A stretch of 64,000 nt of DNA from Methylocystis echinoides (GTDB lineage: Bacteria; Pseudomonadota; Alphaproteobacteria; Rhizobiales; Beijerinckiaceae): positions 2,542,501-2,606,500 of the forward strand of contig NZ_CP156084.1 of NCBI RefSeq assembly GCF_040687965.1. Reading direction: 5' to 3'. Position 1 is the stretch's first letter; each line of letters opens with the position of its first letter. Under the pieces are notes generated by a model, which had not been told where the DNA came from, searched no databases, and saw nothing but the letters and a program-made list of their open reading frames with translations. Of the stretch, positions 50,652 through 58,376 are shown in pieces. The translations under genes and the position numbers were made by a program.

Positions 50652-51635
50652 ATGCGCGATTATTCCCTTTCTCGTCCCCGAAAGGCCCTTCCCGAAGCGG
50701 GCCGCTTCAGCGCCGCGCCGGAAATCGCTGCGCAAGCTTTGCTTTGGCTCCAGGCTCTCGCGGGAGAACGGCGCGCTTCGCGCCACACGCTCGACGGCTA
50801 TGCCCGCGACCTCGCAGCCTTCCTTGCCTTTCTGACCGAGCACCTCGGCGAAAAGCCCGACGCGGCGGCGCTCATCGCCCTGGCGCCCGCCGATCTGCGC
50901 GCCTTTCTCGCGCGGCGACGCAGTGAGGGACTGGAGAGCCGCTCCCTGCTGCGCGCGCTTGCGGCGATCCGCAATTTCCTGCGCTTTCTGGAGAAAAAGG
51001 GCCTCGCCAAGACCGATCTCTTCGCCGCGGTGCGCCCGCCCAAGAAGCCGCACAGCCTGCCCAAGGCGCTCACGGTGGGCGACGCCCGCGACCTCATCGA
51101 CCCAGCGCAGCGCGCCGGCGAAGCGCGCGAGCCCTGGATTCTCGCCCGCGACGCCGCGGTTCTGGCTCTGCTCTATGGCGTCGGCCTGCGCATTTCCGAG
51201 GCCCTGTCGATCGCTTATGCGGACGCGCCCACTGGCGGCCGGGATCGCGTGACCATCCTCGGCAAGGGCGGAAAGACGCGCACGGTTCCCGTCATCGAGC
51301 CGGTGCGCCGGGCGATCGAAGATTATCTGGCGCATTGCCCCTATGAGCTTTCCGGCGGGCCGCTGTTTGTCGGCGTCAAGGGCGGGCCGTTGTCGCCGCG
51401 AATCGTGCAGCTCGCGGTGCAGCGTCTGCGCGGGGCGCTCGGGCTCCCCGACAGCGCGACGCCGCATGCGCTGCGCCATTCCTTCGCCACCCATCTTCTG
51501 GGGCGCGGCGGCGATCTGCGCACGATCCAGGAACTTTTGGGCCACGCCTCGCTGTCGACGACGCAGATTTACACCGCCGTCGACAAGAAGCGCCTGCTCG
51601 ACGCCTATAAGTCGGCGCATCCGCGGGCGGATTGA
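50652..51635 (+). CDS. xerC: Site-specific tyrosine recombinase XerC
   Basis: XerC, with XerD, resolves chromosome dimers at dif near the septum. The 327-residue protein has the N-terminal core-binding domain (SRHTLDGYARDLAAFLAFLTEHLG) and the catalytic domain with all five residues: Arg180, Lys205, His272 with Arg275 (HALRH), His298 and the nucleophile Tyr307 (IYTAV). Length and motifs suit a housekeeping Xer rather than a phage integrase. XerC rather than XerD is my preference from the N-terminal sequence; a full alignment would settle it. Its stop abuts the convergent ribB gene. Confidence 0.9.
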   Translation: MRDYSLSRPRKALPEAGRFSAAPEIAAQALLWLQALAGERRASRHTLDGYARDLAAFLAFLTEHLGEKPDAAALIALAPADLRAFLARRRSEGLESRSLLRALAAIRNFLRFLEKKGLAKTDLFAAVRPPKKPHSLPKALTVGDARDLIDPAQRAGEAREPWILARDAAVLALLYGVGLRISEALSIAYADAPTGGRDRVTILGKGGKTRTVPVIEPVRRAIEDYLAHCPYELSGGPLFVGVKGGPLSPRIVQLAVQRLRGALGLPDSATPHALRHSFATHLLGRGGDLRTIQELLGHASLSTTQIYTAVDKKRLLDAYKSAHPRAD

Positions 51636-52718
51636 TTACTCCACCGGCTCCACCGCGGTAATCTCGATTCCGAAGCCCGATAGCCCCACGAAGGCGCGCG
51701 GTTTGGCGGAGGAAGAGCGCAGGCGGATCGACGAGACGCCCAGATCCTTCAAGATCTGCGCGCCGAGGCCGACGTCCAGCCATTGCCGCTTGCGGCTTTC
51801 TTCGGCGTTTTCCGGCTCACGTCCGACAATATTCGTGGGGACGCCGGCGGCGCCGTCGCGCAGATAGACGAGCACGCCGCGCCCCTCGCGGGCGAAGCGC
51901 GCGAGCGTCTTTTTGATCGTCGGCGCGCCGCCCATCACGTCCGAAACGATGTCGGCGCGGTGCAGGCGCGTCGGCACAGCGCGGCCGTCGCCGATCGAGC
52001 CGAGCACGAAGGCGAAATGCTGCACGCTGTCGAAGGGCGTCACATAGGCGTGGCCGGTGAAGTCGCCGACCTCCGTCGAGACCGGGAAAGTCGCCACGCG
52101 CTCCACGAGCTTCTCGCGCCCCTGCCGGAAGGCGATCAGATCCGCGACCGAAACCAGTTTGAGATTGTGCGTCCTCGCAAAATCGGAGACCTGCTGGCCC
52201 GTCATCACCGTGCCGTCGTCATTGGCGAGTTCGCAGATCACGCCCACGGGCGGGAGGCCGGCGAGCTTGCAAAGGTCCACGGCCGCTTCCGTATGGCCGG
52301 AGCGCATCAGCACGCCGCCGTCCTTCGCGATGAGCGGGAAGACATGGCCGGGACGCACGAAATCGGCGGCGCCCATATTGCTGTTGGCGAGCGCGCGCAC
52401 CGTATTGCAGCGCTGCTCGGCCGAGATGCCGGTGGTGAGGCCGTGCTTCACGTCGACGGAGACGGTGAAGGCGGTGCCGAGCGGCGCGTCGTTCTGGGCG
52501 ACCATGGGCGCGAGATGCAGGCGGCGGGCGTCCTCGAGCGTGACGGGCGCGCAGACGATGCCGCAGCAATGGCGGATGATGAAGGCCATTTTCTCCGGCG
52601 TGCACAGCGACGCCGCAATGACGAGATCGCCTTCGTTCTCTCGGTCGTCATCGTCGGTGACGACGACGATCTCGCCGTGCGCAATGGCCTCGATGGCCTC
52701 TGTGATGGAATGGGGCAA
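51636..52718 (-). CDS. ribB: 3,4-dihydroxy-2-butanone-4-phosphate synthase with a degenerate RibA-like C-terminal half
   Basis: The N-terminal half (about residues 1-205) is a complete DHBP synthase: DDDDRENEGDLVIAA (acidic metal site), MRSGHTEAAVDLCKLAG and ELANDDGTVMT. It converts ribulose-5-phosphate to the four-carbon riboflavin precursor. The C-terminal half (about 206-360) aligns by position with GTP cyclohydrolase II but lacks the zinc-binding cysteines and the catalytic core (the site that should read like GDVFGSxRCDCG is VPTRLHRADIVSD). The second activity is therefore probably lost, and a separate GTP cyclohydrolase should exist elsewhere. Such RibBX-type proteins are known in alphaproteobacteria. 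It is convergent with xerC. Confidence 0.9.
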   Translation of the reverse strand: MPHSITEAIEAIAHGEIVVVTDDDDRENEGDLVIAASLCTPEKMAFIIRHCCGIVCAPVTLEDARRLHLAPMVAQNDAPLGTAFTVSVDVKHGLTTGISAEQRCNTVRALANSNMGAADFVRPGHVFPLIAKDGGVLMRSGHTEAAVDLCKLAGLPPVGVICELANDDGTVMTGQQVSDFARTHNLKLVSVADLIAFRQGREKLVERVATFPVSTEVGDFTGHAYVTPFDSVQHFAFVLGSIGDGRAVPTRLHRADIVSDVMGGAPTIKKTLARFAREGRGVLVYLRDGAAGVPTNIVGREPENAEESRKRQWLDVGLGAQILKDLGVSSIRLRSSSAKPRAFVGLSGFGIEITAVEPVE

Positions 52719-52851
52719 GCGGGTCTCCGGGGGGCGCCGATAGGCGCTGTCGCCGCATATCTAGCCGTCCCGCCGCGCCGTTTCAAATCCGCCCGGACGC
52801 CGCCATTTTCAGCGTATCCATATTGGCCCCGAGGAGCCGTGGAGGAACGGG

Positions 52852-53598
52852 ATGGCGCATGTGGTTCGGCTGTCTGCGGCGCTCGCCGCCTTTCTCTTCT
52901 GCGCCGGAGCCGGGGCCGCGCCGTCCTGCGCCGATATGGAGCAGGATGGGGCGTCCTACACGGTCTGCGACGTCGACGCCCGAAAGGCGTCGATCCGCCT
53001 TTACCTGCGCGACGGCGCGGGCGACCTTTACGGCGGCTTCTCCGCCCTTGCCGAGGCGCTGGCGCGGCGTGGCGAGACGCTCGCCTTCGCTATGAACGCC
53101 GGCATGTATGCCCCCGATTTCTCGCCCGTGGGACTGTATGTGGAGGGAGGGCGCTCGCTCCATTCCGCCAACACGGCCGCCGGCGAAGGCAATTTCCACA
53201 TGAAGCCCAATGGCGTCTTTTGGGTCGACGGCGGGCAGGCGGGGGTGACGGACACCCAGCGCTTTCTGAAGTCGCGGGCGCAGCCCGCCTATGCGACGCA
53301 GTCGGGGCCGATGCTGTTGATCGGCGGCCGGATCAACCCGCATATTCACGAAAGCGGAACCTCGCAAAGGTTCCGCAACGGCGTCTGCGTGCGGGGCGGG
53401 CATGTGGCGCGTTTCGCCATCTCCAACCAGCCTGTGACCTTCCACCAGTTTGCGAGCTTCTTCCAGGACCGGCTCGCATGCGCCGACGCGCTGTTTCTCG
53501 ACGGCGGGACCGCCTCGGGGATGTATGCGCCGTCGCTCTCGCGGCACGACCGCTTTCATCCGATGGGGCCGCTGATCGGGGTGGTCGAGAAAAAATGA
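52852..53598 (+). CDS. Secreted phosphodiester glycosidase (NAGPA/DUF2233) family protein
   Basis: The 248-residue product has a signal peptide (about 1-22, MAHVVRLSAALAAFLFCAGAGAA) followed by the DUF2233/NAGPA-type core. Visible motifs are LAFAMNAGMYAPDFSPVGLYVEGG, NFHMKPNGVFWV, TQSGPMLLIGGRINPHI, RNGVCVRGG and ADALFLDGGTASGMYAPSL. In the eukaryotic relative the fold uncovers mannose-6-phosphate, while bacterial members are periplasmic and of unknown substrate. The C-terminus is close to the tandem repeats that follow. The call is by motif; the reaction is not established for bacteria. Confidence 0.88.
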   Translation: MAHVVRLSAALAAFLFCAGAGAAPSCADMEQDGASYTVCDVDARKASIRLYLRDGAGDLYGGFSALAEALARRGETLAFAMNAGMYAPDFSPVGLYVEGGRSLHSANTAAGEGNFHMKPNGVFWVDGGQAGVTDTQRFLKSRAQPAYATQSGPMLLIGGRINPHIHESGTSQRFRNGVCVRGGHVARFAISNQPVTFHQFASFFQDRLACADALFLDGGTASGMYAPSLSRHDRFHPMGPLIGVVEKK

Positions 53599-53620
53599 TT
53601 CCCGACCCGGCGCCGCCGTC

Positions 53621-53668
53621 CTCGTCCTTCGAGACGCCGCCTTCGGCGGCTCCTCAGGATGAGGACGG
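53621..53668 (-). repeat. REP-like palindromic repeat, inverted copy
   Basis: This is a reverse-complement copy of the repeat family at 53711-53874, with the shared core TCCTTCGAGACGC and TCCTCAGGATGAGGA. Together they form an inverted pair around a short spacer, just after the NAGPA-like gene. Repeats with this core are common between genes in Hyphomicrobiales genomes. Confidence 0.8.
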
Positions 53669-53710
53669 CTTGTCGAAGCCGCTCGACCCGCAGGCCGTAG
53701 CGATGCAAGG

Positions 53711-53874
53711 CCACTCGTCCTGACGAGCGTGCGCAGCACGCGTCCGGGAAGACCCCTCATCCTGAGGAGCGTGCGCAGCACGCGTCTCGAAGACCCCTCA
53801 TCCTGAGGAGCGTCGAAGCACGCGTCTCGAAGGCCCCTCATCCTGAGGAGCGTGCGAAGCACGCGTCTCGAAGC
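53711..53874 (+). repeat. Tandem REP-like repeat, about four 40-bp copies
   Basis: Copies begin near 53711 (diverged), 53753, 53794 and 53834. Each contains CCTCATCCTGAGGAGCGT and GCACGCGTCTCGAAG, with the arms CCTCATCCTGAGG and the ACGCGT core forming small palindromes. They run head to tail with no unique spacer, so they are not CRISPR. Reading the minus strand gives low-complexity peptides that are not real proteins. The block sits between the convergent NAGPA-like and HDAC-like genes. Confidence 0.88.
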
Positions 53875-53895
53875 ACGAGAGGCAGAAAACCGGAC

Positions 53896-54891
53896 TCACC
53901 CCTCCATGAGCGCGCCGACATGCGCGGCGACGCTCGCTGCGAGGTCCTTTGGCGCATAGCCGCCTTCGAGCATCGAGACGATGCGGCCGTCGCAGCGCCG
54001 CGCCGCAATTTCCATGACGCGTAGCGTGACGTCACGAAAGTCTTCTTCCACGAGACGCAGCCCGCCGAGCGGGTCATGCACATGCGCGTCGAAGCCGGCG
54101 CAGAGCAGGATGACGTCGGGCGCGAAAGCGTCGAGGCGCGGGAGGATGCGGCCCTTCAGCGCCTCGCGGAAGGCCTCGCCGCCGTCGCCCTTCGTCAGCG
54201 GCGCGTTGACGATAGTGTCATGGGCGCCGGTCTCCGTGACGGCGCCCGTGCCCGGATAATGCGGCGACTGATGCGTCGAGCAGTAAAGGACCTTCTTTTC
54301 GTCCCAGAAAATCTCCTGCACGCCATTGCCGTGATGCACGTCGAAATCGATGATCGCCGCGCGTTCTGCGCCATGGGCCGCGATGGCGTGGCGCGCGGCG
54401 ACGGCGGCGTTGTTGAAAAAGCAGAAGCCCATGGGCCCGTCGGGGCGCGCATGATGGCCGGGCGGGCGCGTCGCGACGAAAGCGCTGCGCGCCTCTCCGC
54501 GCATGACGGCGTCGACCGCGGCGACAGCGCCGCCGGCTGCGCGCAGGGCGGCTTCATAACTTCCGGCGCTCATGACGACGTCGGCGCCAAGCTCTGTTCG
54601 TCCCGCCTTCGGGGCGAGCGCCGCGAGTCGGTCGAGATGCGCGGCCGCATGGACGCGCAGCAGCGCGTCGCGTGGCGCCAGCGGCGCGTCGCGGCGCAGG
54701 AGGGCGCGAAAGCGCGGATCGTCCAAAGCGGTGAAAAGCGCCCGCAGCCGCGCGGGGGCGTCGGGCCATCCGGGGCCGGGGTCATGGGCGAGGGCGGCGG
54801 GGTGGCTGACGAAAAGCGTTCCTGACGTCGCCGCGCGGACGGGGAAGGCGGCAAGGCTGGCGGCGCCGGCGAGGGCGGCGCGGCGGGTCAG
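53896..54891 (-). CDS. Histone deacetylase family (acetylpolyamine/acetoin-utilisation type) protein, start uncertain, possibly Tat-exported
   Basis: The protein has the HDAC/AcuC fold signatures: RPPGHHARPDGPMGFCFFNNAAVAARHA, DFDVHHGNGVQEIF, HQSPHYPGTG and LEGGYAPKDL, with the paired His residues and the Asp/His zinc ligands intact. Bacterial members deacetylate polyamines or small acetylated molecules. The coding frame is well supported from about 54891, where a CTG opens TRRAALAGAASLAAFPVRAA, which looks like a twin-arginine signal. No ATG, GTG or TTG exists just upstream; the frame stays open to an ATG at 55104 only by reading through two palindromic repeats. The true start is thus unknown, and a repeat may have damaged it. 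Confidence 0.78.
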   Translation of the reverse strand: MTRRAALAGAASLAAFPVRAATSGTLFVSHPAALAHDPGPGWPDAPARLRALFTALDDPRFRALLRRDAPLAPRDALLRVHAAAHLDRLAALAPKAGRTELGADVVMSAGSYEAALRAAGGAVAAVDAVMRGEARSAFVATRPPGHHARPDGPMGFCFFNNAAVAARHAIAAHGAERAAIIDFDVHHGNGVQEIFWDEKKVLYCSTHQSPHYPGTGAVTETGAHDTIVNAPLTKGDGGEAFREALKGRILPRLDAFAPDVILLCAGFDAHVHDPLGGLRLVEEDFRDVTLRVMEIAARRCDGRIVSMLEGGYAPKDLAASVAAHVGALMEG

Positions 54892-54919
54892 CGCGCCGGG
54901 ATTGTTAGGCGTTGCTTGG

Positions 54920-54974
54920 ACCCCACCCGGCCCGCTTCGCGGGCCACCCTCCCCGTGAAGGGGAGGGAGGGGAT
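54920..54974. repeat. Intergenic palindromic repeat, copy 1
   Basis: The stretch begins ACCCCACCCGGCCC and ends GAAGGGGAGGGAGGGG, with two hairpins (CCCGCTTCGCGGG and CCTCCCCGTGAAGGGGAGG). It is the same element as 55042-55093 in opposite orientation. It lies immediately upstream of the HDAC-like coding region. Confidence 0.78.
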
Positions 54975-55041
54975 CGCTGCGCCGGCGCCGATAACCCTCG
55001 AAAATTCCTGCTTTGCCGGTTGGTTTCAACTGCGGCGCTTC

Positions 55042-55093
55042 AATCCCTCCCCCTTGCGGGGAGGGTGTCGCCGTGAAGCGGCGACGGGTGGGG
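55042..55093. repeat. Intergenic palindromic repeat, copy 2 (inverted relative to copy 1)
   Basis: The reverse complement starts CCCCACCCGTCGCCGC and ends CAAGGGGGAGGGAT, matching copy 1 at 54920-54974 in order and in the two hairpins (here GTCGCCGTGAAGCGGCGAC and CCCTCCCCCTTGCGGGGAGGG). It ends at the aroC stop. The pair would let single-stranded DNA fold into a large cruciform. Confidence 0.78.
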
Positions 55094-56170
55094 CTACCCG
55101 CCAATCTGTCCCCGATGCCGCAGGAAATGATCCGCCAGAACGCACGCCATCATGGCCTCTCCGACCGGCACGGCGCGGATGCCGACGCAAGGGTCGTGGC
55201 GGCCCTTGGTGACGATCTCCGTCTCTTGGCCGTCGCGGTCGATGGTCCGGCGCGGGGTCAAGATGGAGGAGGTGGGCTTCACGGCGAAGCGCACGACGAT
55301 CGGCTGGCCGGTCGAGAGGCCGCCGAGCACGCCGCCCGCGTGGTTCGACAAAAATGTGGGGCCGGCGCGCATCTCGTCGGCGTTTTCCTCGCCAGAGAGT
55401 TCCGCGGCCGCGAAGCCGTCGCCGATCTCCACGCCCTTCACGGCGTTGATCGACATCATCGCCGCGGCGAGATCCGCGTCGATCTTGCCGTAAAGCGGCG
55501 CGCCCCAGCCGGGCGGCGCGCCTTCCGCGACGACCTCCACAACGGCGCCGATCGAAGAGCCTTTCTTGCGCACTTCGTCGAGATAGGCCGCCCATTGCTC
55601 AGCCATCACGGCGTCCGGGCAAAACAGCGGATTGCGCTCGACTTCCGCCCAGTCGAAGCGGGCGCGATCGATCTTATGGGGGCCGATCTGCACCAGCGCG
55701 CCGCGGATCGTGACGCCGGGGACGACCTTGCGGGCGACGGCGCCGGCGGCGACGCGCGCCGCCGTCTCGCGCGCCGATGAGCGCCCGCCGCCGCGATAGT
55801 CGCGGACGCCATATTTCGCGTCGTAGACGTAGTCGGCGTGGCCCGGGCGGTATTTATTGGCGATTTCGCCATAGTCCTTCGAGCGCTGGTCGGCGTTTTC
55901 GATGACGAGCGCGATCGGCGTTCCGGTCGTAACCTGCACGCCGTCGGGGCCCGCGAAAACGCCGGAAAGAATTTTCACCGCATCCGGCTCGCGGCGCTGC
56001 GTGGTGAAGCGGGACTGGCCGGGTTTGCGCTTGTCGAGAAAGCCCTGGATGTCGGCCTCGGTCAGCGCGATCCCCGGCGGGCAGCCGTCGACGATCGCGC
56101 CGAGCGCAAGGCCGTGGCTTTCGCCGAAAGTGGTGACGCGGAAGAGATGGCCGAAGCTGTTATGCGACAT
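55094..56170 (-). CDS. aroC: Chorismate synthase
   Basis: AroC makes chorismate, the last common precursor of aromatic amino acids and folate. The 358-residue protein has the three family signatures: [18 protein letters not shown] near the start, the [20 protein letters not shown] block near residue 127, and the C-terminal [11 protein letters not shown] region with [19 protein letters not shown]. The start at 56170 ([20 protein letters not shown]) is standard. It needs reduced FMN. It is divergent from the His-rich peptide gene. Confidence 0.97.
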   Translation of the reverse strand: MSHNSFGHLFRVTTFGESHGLALGAIVDGCPPGIALTEADIQGFLDKRKPGQSRFTTQRREPDAVKILSGVFAGPDGVQVTTGTPIALVIENADQRSKDYGEIANKYRPGHADYVYDAKYGVRDYRGGGRSSARETAARVAAGAVARKVVPGVTIRGALVQIGPHKIDRARFDWAEVERNPLFCPDAVMAEQWAAYLDEVRKKGSSIGAVVEVVAEGAPPGWGAPLYGKIDADLAAAMMSINAVKGVEIGDGFAAAELSGEENADEMRAGPTFLSNHAGGVLGGLSTGQPIVVRFAVKPTSSILTPRRTIDRDGQETEIVTKGRHDPCVGIRAVPVGEAMMACVLADHFLRHRGQIGG

Positions 56171-56279
56171 GCGGCGCTTCTAGGCCGCGCGGGCGCCCGG
56201 GTCAAACGCGCCGCCGGCGGGACTTTCGCAACGGACCAAACCGTCGTAACAGCAGGGTTCGAGTTATAGAGAGGCGAGA

Positions 56280-56534
56280 ATGCTCAAGAAGATTGCCGTC
56301 GCCGCCGTTGCGGCGCTCCTCTGCGCGCCGGCGCTGGCCCGTGACTTTACCGTCGATTATGGCGGCCTCGGCCGCAACACTCCCAACCATGCGCAACATG
56401 GCAAACGCAGCCGCAGCGGCGCGTGGATCGACGACAATCGCCGCCATCACGGCGCGCCGCACGGCGGCCATTGGGTCGGCGGGCATGGCCATTTCAGCCC
56501 GCGTGGGCAGGGCGGCCATCATTGGGGCTGGTGA
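56280..56534 (+). CDS. Small secreted His/Gly-rich protein, 84 aa
   Basis: The product has a signal peptide (MLKKIAVAAVAALLCAPALA, cleavage after residue 20) and a mature part of about 64 residues. The mature part carries nine histidines, notably in RRHHGAPHGGHWVGGHGHF and GGHHWGW. Histidine-rich secreted peptides often bind metals, and a methanotroph-like relative would have use for copper binding, but this is inference. The start has a GAGG about 9 nt upstream. Its end overlaps the convergent gene 56519-57658 by 16 nt. Confidence 0.75.
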   Translation: MLKKIAVAAVAALLCAPALARDFTVDYGGLGRNTPNHAQHGKRSRSGAWIDDNRRHHGAPHGGHWVGGHGHFSPRGQGGHHWGW

Positions 56535-57658
56535 GCCGCCTCGGCTGACGCGCCGGTTTTCGCTTCGGCGTTTTCGGGCGCGCTCTTTTCCGGCTGCGGC
56601 GCGGCGGCGGCGGCCGCTTTCGCCGGGTCCTCGAGAAGGCGGCGCAGTTGCGACACGGCGGCCGTGACGAGGGCCATGCGCGGCCGGTCTGGCCCGATCT
56701 CGACGGCGGCCATATTGGCGAGCGCTTTGGCGAGATTGCCCGTCGGCAGGCCGGCGGCGTCGAACAGCAGAAGGTCGTCGTTGGGCGAGGCGGCGACGCC
56801 CGCCGCCAGATGCGACGCGTAATTTGCGATACGGGCCAGCTCGGCCGAGCAGTCCGCCACGCCGCCGAGCGATGGCGGCGAGGCTGAGGGCGGCCCGGAC
56901 AGGGGAGCGGGCGGCGGCAGAAGCTTCAGCCCCGAGATCGTCTCCGTGTCCAAGTCGCGCGTCGGCGGCTTCGGCTTGTCGCGCCGGGGCCGCGCCTCTG
57001 AGACGCCCGCCATGATCGACGGGGCCGGGATGAGGTCGGGCGTCCCCACGGGCCGCGCCGGCGCAGGGCCGACGCCGCCTCGTCCATGGGCCGCGAGCCA
57101 GCGGGCGCGCAGCGTATTCTGAAGGCCCCGCGGCGCGAGTCCCATCGGCACGACCCGTTGCGGCATCATCTGCGCCAGACCTTCGCGCGAGGCAGGCGGC
57201 CCGGGCGTCGGGCGGGCGATCATGGGCGAACATTGGGCCGGCGCCCAGCGCTCGACAATGGCGCGGGCGCTATGGCGTTTGTAATCGACGTAATAGCGGC
57301 GCAGCAGCAGCGCGGCGACGGCGGCGCCTTCCTCCGCCGAAGCGAAGGCGACATGCCCGTCGGCGTCCGAGGCGATCTCGCCGGTCCAGCCGGCGCGCTT
57401 CACGCACCAGTAATTATTCAGCTTCACGCAGCGCGCCGGGTCGCCGTCTTCGGCGCCGAGCGCGCGTTTGGCCGCGTCCGCGGGGCCCATCTCGAGCCAG
57501 AGGGCGCTCTCGCTTCGCCAATTGTCGACGGCGCGCTTGTCGGGAAGGTAGGACGGCGCCGGCGTGCGCCAGAAGAGCGCCGCCGGCGCGACAAGGACAG
57601 CCGGCGGCCGGGCGGGCGCTGCGGCCGTCATCAGCATCACGAGCGTTTCGAGCAGCAT
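56519..57658 (-). CDS. Hypothetical protein with a phage P5-like structural domain
   Basis: The 379-residue product begins with a hydrophobic stretch (MLLETLVMLMTAAAPARPPAVLVAPAALFW). Residues about 85-150 (RCVKLNNYWCVKRAGWTGEIASDADGHVAFASAEEGAAVAALLLRRYYVDYKRHSARAIVERWAPAQC) resemble the N-x-W..G-x-x-G..F-x-s-x-e-x-G-x-r-A..L..Y pattern of phage structural protein P5-like domains, which are associated with peptidoglycan-active proteins. The second half is proline/alanine-rich and disordered-looking with one short helical part (ELARIANYASHLAAG). The domain match is by eye and moderate. It is upstream of no obvious phage gene. Host-fixed phage-derived function or a host protein with a shared fold are both possible. 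Confidence 0.65.
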   Translation of the reverse strand: MLLETLVMLMTAAAPARPPAVLVAPAALFWRTPAPSYLPDKRAVDNWRSESALWLEMGPADAAKRALGAEDGDPARCVKLNNYWCVKRAGWTGEIASDADGHVAFASAEEGAAVAALLLRRYYVDYKRHSARAIVERWAPAQCSPMIARPTPGPPASREGLAQMMPQRVVPMGLAPRGLQNTLRARWLAAHGRGGVGPAPARPVGTPDLIPAPSIMAGVSEARPRRDKPKPPTRDLDTETISGLKLLPPPAPLSGPPSASPPSLGGVADCSAELARIANYASHLAAGVAASPNDDLLLFDAAGLPTGNLAKALANMAAVEIGPDRPRMALVTAAVSQLRRLLEDPAKAAAAAAPQPEKSAPENAEAKTGASAEAAHQPQ

Positions 57659-57685
57659 GCCCCGCGCGCTCCCGGAGAATAACCC

Positions 57686-58222
57686 TTAGTCCGGGTCGTC
57701 GACGACGTCGCCGCGCAAGGCCGCCGGCGTCACGAATCGATGGAGACGGGCGGCGCCCTTTCGGACCTCCGCCCAATGTTCGGTGTCGAAGTCCAAAATC
57801 GCAAGCGCGGCGGTCGGATAGGAGGCGCGCATATGGTCGAGATCACTGGGTTCGCCGCCGCCCGCGAGCCAGATCGCAAGCTCCGCGAAACCGGGATTGT
57901 GGCCGACGGCGAGGAGCGTGTGCACTTTATCGGGCGTCTGCCGCAGCACGTCGACCAGATGATCGACTGTTGCAAGATAGATCGTGTTCTCAATGAGATG
58001 CGTGACGTGACCGGGGAAGGCTTCGAGCGTGCGCTCGAGCGTCTGCTTGGCGCGCCGCGCGTTGGAGGCGACGGCGAGTTCGGGGGTCATGCCCGCTTCG
58101 CGCAGAAACTCGCCGACGCGACGCGCGTCCTCCTCGCCGCGCCGCGTCAGCGGGCGCTCGCGATCCCCTCCGGCTGAGTGACGGTCGGCTTTGCCGTGGC
58201 GCAATAGAAGTAAACGTCGCAT
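57686..58222 (-). CDS. sixA: SixA-type histidine phosphatase
   Basis: SixA removes phosphate from phosphohistidine. The 178-residue protein has the family start MRRLLLLRHGKADRHSAG, with the RHG motif at residues 8-10, plus RPLTRRGEEDARRVGEF, SNARRAKQT and the second catalytic histidine in LLAVGHNPGFAELA. The length is slightly longer than E. coli SixA (161). Acting on an Hpt or phosphocarrier histidine is the family expectation; the partner is unknown. It is divergent from the exported protein 58377-60101. Confidence 0.9.
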   Translation of the reverse strand: MRRLLLLRHGKADRHSAGGDRERPLTRRGEEDARRVGEFLREAGMTPELAVASNARRAKQTLERTLEAFPGHVTHLIENTIYLATVDHLVDVLRQTPDKVHTLLAVGHNPGFAELAIWLAGGGEPSDLDHMRASYPTAALAILDFDTEHWAEVRKGAARLHRFVTPAALRGDVVDDPD

Positions 58223-58376
58223 AGAATCTCTCTAACACGCGACGCGCGGAAAGCCATCCGCGGAGCGGCGTCGCGGCCAAGCTGCGACGAAAAAACTCGG
58301 GGCCTTTACCGCGTCGCAATGCGGGTGCAAGTTCCTTCCTCTCCTTCTCCCCGCGAATGGCGCAAAGTCTCAAGCA

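Noticed and set aside
50652-51635. Phage integrase linked to a mobile element
   Set aside because: The protein has housekeeping Xer length and motifs, and no att site, tRNA or phage genes are adjacent.
52783-53862. Minus-strand open frame of about 359 codons across the tandem repeats
   Set aside because: Much of it reads the 40-bp repeats (peptides with RMRGL and HPEEPPKAAS) and the rest shadows the NAGPA-like gene on the other strand.
53711-53874. CRISPR array
   Set aside because: The repeats run head to tail with no unique spacer between copies, and no cas gene lies nearby.
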